A DNA stretch of 10,686 nt, taken from contig JAUWJP010000031.1 in the NCBI GenBank assembly GCA_030607635.1, positions 1-10,686 on the forward strand, given 5' to 3'. Shown here piece by piece: positions 6,716-10,686 of this stretch. The notes under the pieces are model-generated. The model did not search any database, was not told where the DNA came from, and saw only the letters and a list, made by a program, of their open reading frames with translations. This DNA comes from Candidatus Aminicenantota bacterium. GTDB taxonomy: Bacteria; Acidobacteriota; Aminicenantia; Aminicenantales; Aminicenantaceae. The stretch's first letter is position 1. Every line of letters starts with the position of its first letter. The translations under genes were made by a program, and so were the position numbers.

Positions 6716-8248
6716 TTATTCCTTTTTGGGGCGAAGAAGAGGAAAAAGGATAACATCCCTTATAGACTTTCTGTTGGCAAAAATCATAACCAATCGATCA
6801 ATCCCAATCCCTTCGCCCCCGGTAGGGGGAAGTCCATATTCTAAAGCATGGATATAATCGGTATCAACCAAGTGAGCATCCTCGTCTCCCTTTTTTCTTG
6901 CTTCTGCTTGCTGCTCAAACCTCCTTCTCTGTTCTGAAGGGTCCGATAATTCGCTAAAAGCATTGGCAATTTCTATACCTCCCATGATGAGTTCGAAACG
7001 TTCGGCTTCATCCGGATTTTCCTTCAAGGCTTTGGCCAGAGGTGAGACTTCTTTAGGAAAATCAATCACAAAAGTCGGCTGAACAAGATTTTGCTTGACA
7101 TATTTGTCAAAAATTATATCCAACGCCTTCCCATAGGAAGGAGCTTTTTTATCGGGGGCTAAGGTCGAAGCCAATTCTATTGTGCCGGACTTATCATCAA
7201 AACGATCGGGAGCTAGGCCACTGTAATAAACCAGTGCTTCTTTGAACTTAATCCTTTTCCAGGGTCTTTTCACAGAAATCTTTTTTCCCATAAAAGCGAT
7301 CTTTTCTGTTCCTAGAAGAGAGAGACTCAGGTCATGGAAAAGCTCTTCGGTCAATTCCATCATATCATTATAATCGCTGTAAGCTTCGTAAAATTCCAGC
7401 ATGGTAAACTCTGGATTGTGCTCGGAGGAGATTCCTTCATTCCTGAAGTTTCGATTAATCTCGTAGACTTTTTCAAAGCCTCCCACGATCAACCTCTTCA
7501 AATAAAGCTCTGGAGCTATTCTCAAATAAAGGTCAAGACCCAGGGCATTATGAAACGTTTTAAACGGCCTGGCTAAAGCACCCCCAGGGATGCTGTGCAT
7601 CATAGGCGTTTCAACCTCGATGTATCCTTTCTTATCAAAAAACTTTCTTATGTGAGAGATCATAGCGCTTCTGAGTCTAAACACATCTCTTTCCGCAGGA
7701 TTCATGATTAAGTCCAGGTATCTTTTTCGGTAACGAAGCTCGACATTCTGCAATCCGTGCCATTTCTCCGGAAGAGGATGAAGGCATTTAGCCAAAAACG
7801 TGTATGAATCAACAAAAACAGTCAACTCTCCAGTCCTGGTTTTAAACAAAGCTCCTTCGACCGAGACGAAATCCCCGATATCTATTAATGAGAAAAGCTT
7901 GTAGTTTTTCTTGCCTACTTTATCTTCTTTCAAGTAAGCCTGAATTTTAGATCGGCTGTCCGCTATGTGTAAAAAAGTGGCTCGACCCATCCCACGGATA
8001 GACATAACTCTACCGGCTAATATGACTCTCACTTTTTTCTTTTCAAGATCTTCTTTCGAAGACAAAGAGAAACCTTCCGTCACCTCAAAAACAGTATGAG
8101 TTGTCTTTACTTTGTGAGGAAAAAGCTCAATTTTTTCTTGGGCAAGTTTTTCCATCTTAGCCTGGCGGGCAATTTCCTGATCTCCCTCTTTTCGGTCCTT
8201 GGCTTGATTCAAGCTTTCTTTTCTTTGTTGGGCTTTCTTTTCAGGCAT
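6716..8248 (-). CDS. lysS: Lysyl-tRNA synthetase, class II
   Basis: LysS attaches lysine to tRNA-Lys in the cytoplasm. The 510-residue length matches bacterial LysS (E. coli 505). A lysine- and glutamate-rich N-terminal helix (1-45) leads into an OB-fold anticodon-binding domain (about 73-155, VRVILAGRVMSIRGMGRATF). Class II motif 1 is around 200-218 (FFDKKGYIEVETPMM), motif 2 at 268-290 (FRNEGISSEHNPEFTMLEFY), and motif 3 at about 477-500 (GGEGIGIDRLVMIFANRKSI). GGALARPFKTFHNALGLDLY is the usual LysS stretch between motifs 1 and 2. The start (8246-8248) has an AGAGG Shine-Dalgarno site about 9 nt upstream and overlaps the nusB stop by 8 nt. All catalytic motifs look intact. Confidence 0.98.
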   Translation of the reverse strand: MPEKKAQQRKESLNQAKDRKEGDQEIARQAKMEKLAQEKIELFPHKVKTTHTVFEVTEGFSLSSKEDLEKKKVRVILAGRVMSIRGMGRATFLHIADSRSKIQAYLKEDKVGKKNYKLFSLIDIGDFVSVEGALFKTRTGELTVFVDSYTFLAKCLHPLPEKWHGLQNVELRYRKRYLDLIMNPAERDVFRLRSAMISHIRKFFDKKGYIEVETPMMHSIPGGALARPFKTFHNALGLDLYLRIAPELYLKRLIVGGFEKVYEINRNFRNEGISSEHNPEFTMLEFYEAYSDYNDMMELTEELFHDLSLSLLGTEKIAFMGKKISVKRPWKRIKFKEALVYYSGLAPDRFDDKSGTIELASTLAPDKKAPSYGKALDIIFDKYVKQNLVQPTFVIDFPKEVSPLAKALKENPDEAERFELIMGGIEIANAFSELSDPSEQRRRFEQQAEARKKGDEDAHLVDTDYIHALEYGLPPTGGEGIGIDRLVMIFANRKSIRDVILFPLLRPKKE

Positions 8249-8681
8249 GTTCTTTTTCCTCTAACGATTTCTTTATATCTTTTAGATCTTTTCGTACGGC
8301 ATCTAAAATTCCATTCACAAATGTCGCAGCCTCTTCTCCACTGTATTTTTTGGCTATTTCAATCGCTTCATTGATTACAATAGCCGGAGCAATTTTCTCT
8401 TCGTAGAGAAGCTCAAAAACAGCCATCCTCAATATATTGCGATCTACGAGAGCCATACGGGAGATGCGCCAATGCTCAGAAACCTGTTGAATGATATTAT
8501 CGATTTTCGCTTGATCAGAAATTACACCATTGACTAACCAGGTGCTGTATTCTTTTATTTCCTCAGAAGCTTTCTTGCTCTTCCAGTACTGATCCAGCGT
8601 CTTTTCAATTTGTTTGTTTTCGAATTCTAATCGAAAAAGAATACGGAGGGTATCCTCTCGGGCTTTCCTTCTTCTACCCAT
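8241..8681 (-). CDS. nusB: NusB, transcription antitermination factor
   Basis: NusB binds boxA RNA together with NusE (ribosomal protein S10) and supports antitermination of rRNA operons. The 146-residue all-helical protein has the family start RRRKAREDTLRILFRLEF. It also has the diagnostic C-terminal half: ALVDRNILRMAVFELLYE, then PAIVINEAIEIAKKYSGEE, then ATFVNGILDAV. Length is normal (E. coli 139). It lies 15 nt downstream of ribH, the same ribH-nusB pairing seen in many bacteria, and ends inside the first codons of lysS. The Shine-Dalgarno site before the ATG (8679-8681) is weak (TTGGAAA region). Confidence 0.96.
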   Translation of the reverse strand: MGRRRKAREDTLRILFRLEFENKQIEKTLDQYWKSKKASEEIKEYSTWLVNGVISDQAKIDNIIQQVSEHWRISRMALVDRNILRMAVFELLYEEKIAPAIVINEAIEIAKKYSGEEAATFVNGILDAVRKDLKDIKKSLEEKEHA

Positions 8682-8696
8682 AAGGCAGTTTCCAAT

Positions 8697-9167
8697 CTAC
8701 TCAAGCCCAGATTCTTTTATCAAGTTAAGTGTCTCCACAACAGAAAACACTGCATCCCAACCTTTATTACCTCCTTTTGTGCCCGCGCGTTCTATTCCCT
8801 GCTCGATCGTATCAACTGTCAGGATGCCAAAGGAGACAGGCATCCCCTCTTCCATAGAGATTTGAGCTAATCCTTTGGTAATTTCAGCACTTAAAAAATC
8901 AAAATGGGGCGTATCCCCTCTAATCAGGGCACCTAAACAGACAATTCCATCCACTTTTTTTCCTCCGGCCAATTTTTTAACAACAAACGGAACCTCAAAG
9001 GAACCAGGAACTCTGTAAACGGATATATCTTGCTCTGCTGCTCCTAACTTATGGAGTGCGTCAAGAGCGCCTTCCAGTAATCTTTCTGAAATAAATTGGT
9101 TAAAGCGGCTAACTACAATTCGAATCTTTAAACCTTTTGCCTGAAGTTTTCCTTGGTATGTTTTCAT
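8697..9167 (-). CDS. ribH: RibH, 6,7-dimethyl-8-ribityllumazine synthase
   Basis: Lumazine synthase condenses 5-amino-6-ribitylamino-uracil with 3,4-dihydroxybutanone phosphate in the penultimate step of riboflavin synthesis. It usually forms pentamers or 60-mer capsids. From the chosen ATG (9165-9167) the protein is 156 residues, the same as E. coli. Key motifs are RFNQFI (Phe22 stacks on the substrate), VPGSFEVP (53-60), RGDTPHFDF with catalytic His88, and IEQGIERAGTKGGNKG with Arg127. An in-frame ATG at 9171-9173 would add Met-Lys, but the AAGGGAG Shine-Dalgarno site at 9174-9180 touches it, while it sits 6 nt from the chosen ATG. No FMN riboswitch sequence is visible upstream. No other riboflavin genes are in the window. 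Confidence 0.96.
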   Translation of the reverse strand: MKTYQGKLQAKGLKIRIVVSRFNQFISERLLEGALDALHKLGAAEQDISVYRVPGSFEVPFVVKKLAGGKKVDGIVCLGALIRGDTPHFDFLSAEITKGLAQISMEEGMPVSFGILTVDTIEQGIERAGTKGGNKGWDAVFSVVETLNLIKESGLE

Positions 9168-9169
9168 TT

Positions 9170-9301
9170 TCATCTCCCTTTAATGTCCCTGAAAGTTAGC
9201 TTTTCTCTTTTCCAAAACTGAGGAGGAATCCAATCGGGGTCTCTCCTATAAACTTTCCAGGGAAATGGATAAAATTTTTTACTCCGATTTACTCTTTGCA
9301 T
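9170..9301 (-). pseudogene. Short frame resembling the N-terminus of a GNAT acetyltransferase (stub or small ORF)
   Basis: Reading minus from the ATG at 9299-9301 gives 43 codons and a TGA at 9170-9172. The middle, KKFYPFPWKVYRRDPDWI then PPQFWKREKL, matches a pattern I recognise as the conserved opening of a family of about 370-residue GNAT-like N-acetyltransferases (F-x-x-FPW-K/R-x-Y-x-x-DP-x-W-I/V-PP). The rest of such a protein is missing: the frame ends after about 15 more residues. Upstream the frame closes at a TGA 7 codons before the ATG, and there is no good Shine-Dalgarno site. The TGA overlaps the first in-frame ATG of ribH (ATGA). The simplest reading is a gene remnant left by a deletion. 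A real small coupled protein is the alternative. The similarity is from memory and has not been searched. Confidence 0.5.
9174..9180 (-). promoter_or_regulatory. Shine-Dalgarno site that decides the ribH start
   Basis: The minus strand reads AAGGGAG here. It is 6 nt from the ATG at 9165-9167 but directly abuts the upstream ATG at 9171-9173. This favours the shorter ribH protein (156 residues). Confidence 0.7.
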
Positions 9302-9384
9302 TTTCAGCCTGGATAGCTTTCACTCCTGTTCCTCCCTGCAAAATTTTACCTATTTTAACAGATAATAGTTTTTTTTGCACTAGT

Positions 9385-9393
9385 ATTATATCA
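9385..9393 (-). promoter_or_regulatory. Extended -10 promoter for the ribH-nusB-lysS array
   Basis: The minus strand reads TGATATAAT, a perfect TGnTATAAT extended -10 element of a sigma-70-type promoter. The -35 region is poor (TTTAGA or TTAGAG at 18-19 nt), as is common with extended -10 promoters. A start near 9378 would give a leader of about 210 nt before ribH, containing the GNAT-like stub. This is the only strong promoter-like sequence I found upstream of the minus-strand genes. Confidence 0.55.
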
Positions 9394-9433
9394 GGTCGCT
9401 TCATCCATCTCTAAAAATCCTTGCAGATCACGA

Positions 9434-9463
9434 TTGAGTTTGTGTTTGGAATAATGTTATGAT
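9434..9463 (+). promoter_or_regulatory. Sigma-70-like promoter for the Lon-like protease gene
   Basis: TTGAGT (9434-9439) and TATGAT (9458-9463) are separated by 18 nt. Transcription would start near 9470, about 40 nt before the coding start. The promoter diverges from the minus-strand promoter at 9385-9393, only about 40 bp away. In this AT-rich stretch such a match can arise by chance, hence moderate confidence. Confidence 0.45.
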
Positions 9464-9501
9464 AATTTTTCATAAATTAGATAGAACTTCTGTTGAATTT
9501 T

Positions 9502-9507
9502 AGGAGG
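9502..9507 (+). promoter_or_regulatory. Shine-Dalgarno site of the Lon-like protease gene
   Basis: A perfect AGGAGG sits 5 nt before the ATG at 9513 and only 2 nt before the tandem ATG at 9510. The second ATG is therefore the likelier start. Confidence 0.75.
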
Positions 9508-9512
9508 CTATG

Positions 9513-10686
9513 ATGAAAAAAGCAACAAATACTAAAGAACTTCCCGCAAACTTGTTGAAGTGGAGCTGCGATCTTAAAAAGATTCCTTTCAGCAACACCG
9601 ATGAATGCAAACCTTGCGAAGGAATAATTGGTCAGGAAAGAGCACTCAAGGCCATCCAGACAGGTTTAGAAATCAAGAGCCTCGGCTACAATATATTTAT
9701 ATCTGGGATGGTGGGAACAGGTCGAACCACAACTATTAAGCAACTCTTGGAAAAAATGGAAAAGGGAAACATAACTCCCGATGATCTTCTTTATGTTAAC
9801 AATTTCAAGAATCCAGATGAGCCGACGTTGATAACCCTTCCAGCCGGAAAAGGAAAACTTTTTAAAGAAGCCATAGAGAGTCTTATTGAAATGCTAAAAA
9901 CAAACATTCCGGAAATGCTTAAAAGCAAGTATTATTCAGAAAAAAGGGACAGCATAGCCGACTCCCAGCAAAGAAAGCAAAAAGTAATCCTTAAGAATTT
10001 TGAAAAGGAAGTAGCCAAGGAAGGTTTTTCTGTAATCCAGGTTCAGATGGGTCTTTTTGTAAAGCCTGACCTGGTCCCTTTGATCAACGGAAAGCCGACT
10101 CCTTTTAACAAGCTCGAAGACCTGGTCAAGAAATGCAAATTTCCAAAAGAGAGATTGGAAAAGCTGAGCAACAAGTACGAAAAACTGACTGACAAACTTG
10201 AAGAAGTATTCGAACTGATGAAAGAGATCGAGGAGGAGACCCGAAAGTTCTTGAAAGACTGGGATGCCGAGTCTATAACTCCCATAATCAGAGGGGCCAT
10301 CAATGAGACAAAGTCAAAATTTGACTATCCAAAGATTTCTGAATACCTGGAAGAAATTGAAAATAACCTGATCAGGAACATTGACCTCTTTAAAGGCAAC
10401 AAAAAGGAAGCAAAGGAAATGGAAGCCATGGATCCATTCTCAGCATTCAGAGTGAATCTCCTTATCGATAATTCAGATGTGAAGGGTTCCCCTGTTATCA
10501 TGGAAACAAACCCAAATTACATCAATCTCTTTGGTTCTGTGGAAATGGTCTCTTCCCGATTTGGCATCATCCAAACTGATTTTACGAAGATCAAAGCTGG
10601 CTCTTTTCTCAAAGCCAACGGCGGTTATTTGGTCATAAATGCCCTGGATGCCCTGATTGAACCCGGTATCTGGCCTACCCTTAAGA
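9513..10686 (+). CDS. Lon-related AAA+ ATP-dependent protease (partial, C-terminus beyond right edge)
   Basis: My translation from the ATG at 9513 stays open to the end of the window (391 codons). It matches the family of roughly 780-820-residue Lon-related proteases: an ATPase N-terminal part, a helical insert, then a C-terminal Lon Ser-Lys protease domain, which here lies outside the window. The family opening is present: LLKWSCDLKKIPF, then GIIGQERALKAI (38-49), then GYNIFISG. Walker A is GMVGTGRTT (65-73), with Arg71 where most P-loops have Lys; I recall this GTGRT form as usual in this family. LLYVNNFKNPDEP and LPAGKGKLF follow. Residues about 100-300 are charged and helical (coiled-coil-like insert). 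NPNYINLFG (about 333-341), GIIQTDFTKIKAG and GGYLVINALD (370-379, Walker B-like) are diagnostic. Its substrates are unknown. It is transcribed divergently from ribH. Confidence 0.88.
   Translation, partial: MKKATNTKELPANLLKWSCDLKKIPFSNTDECKPCEGIIGQERALKAIQTGLEIKSLGYNIFISGMVGTGRTTTIKQLLEKMEKGNITPDDLLYVNNFKNPDEPTLITLPAGKGKLFKEAIESLIEMLKTNIPEMLKSKYYSEKRDSIADSQQRKQKVILKNFEKEVAKEGFSVIQVQMGLFVKPDLVPLINGKPTPFNKLEDLVKKCKFPKERLEKLSNKYEKLTDKLEEVFELMKEIEEETRKFLKDWDAESITPIIRGAINETKSKFDYPKISEYLEEIENNLIRNIDLFKGNKKEAKEMEAMDPFSAFRVNLLIDNSDVKGSPVIMETNPNYINLFGSVEMVSSRFGIIQTDFTKIKAGSFLKANGGYLVINALDALIEPGIWPTLK

Noticed and set aside
9168..9380. FMN riboswitch before ribH
   Set aside because: None of the conserved RFN-element blocks is recognisable, and the segment contains a coding-like stub instead.
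9279..9404. A 41-codon minus-strand frame starting MKRPDIILVQ
   Set aside because: Its ATG lies upstream of the extended -10 promoter, so it would not be on that transcript, and it has no recognisable similarity.
10043..10303. An 86-codon serine-rich minus-strand frame
   Set aside because: Antisense to the helical insert of the Lon-like protease. Serine/leucine richness is the mirror of its Lys/Glu codons.

Overview
The window comes from a Gram-negative (diderm, lipid A-making) bacterium with moderately low GC content, about 40-45 % by eye. Nine genes lie on the minus strand and one starts on the plus strand. On the minus strand, in transcription order (right to left), they are ribH, nusB, lysS, a lolC/lolE-type permease gene, lolD, bamA, ompH (skp), fabZ, lpxA and lpxI; lpxI runs off the left edge. 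The plus strand carries the first ~391 codons of an unusual Lon-type AAA+ protease, which runs off the right edge. The protein sequences and gene order do not look like a gammaproteobacterium. A deep-branching group such as Acidobacteriota/Aminicenantes or a deltaproteobacterial relative would fit, but the phylum cannot be fixed from the sequence alone.

Region 1 (1-2296) is an outer-membrane and lipid A block: ompH, fabZ, lpxA and lpxI follow bamA. The last four genes overlap one another by 14-26 nt, which suggests translational coupling. The lpxD gene that often sits between ompH and fabZ is absent. Region 2 (2297-4567) is bamA, the core of the outer-membrane protein assembly machine. Region 3 (4568-4798) is the only sizeable gap inside the minus-strand array. 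It holds two copies of a 17-bp direct repeat that can fold into small hairpins, and a cluster of five GTTGA/TCAAC pentamers just upstream of bamA. Region 4 (4799-6701) is a lolD plus single-permease lipoprotein exporter. Region 5 (6716-9167) holds lysyl-tRNA synthetase, NusB and lumazine synthase. Region 6 (9168-9512) is a divergent promoter region. It also carries a short reading frame that looks like the N-terminal stub of a GNAT-type acetyltransferase, and the stop codon of that frame overlaps the first ATG in the ribH reading frame. Region 7 (9513-10686) is the Lon-like protease.

Functionally the array joins housekeeping genes (riboflavin synthesis, transcription antitermination, tRNA charging) to envelope biogenesis: lipoprotein release by Lol, beta-barrel insertion by BamA, periplasmic chaperoning by OmpH, and early lipid A synthesis by LpxA and LpxI, with FabZ supplying the fatty-acid side. 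I see no convincing new defence, mobile or secondary-metabolite system. The most unusual items are the GNAT stub in the ribH leader, the repeat pair and pentamer cluster before bamA, and the missing lpxD together with a substituted active-site lysine in LpxA.
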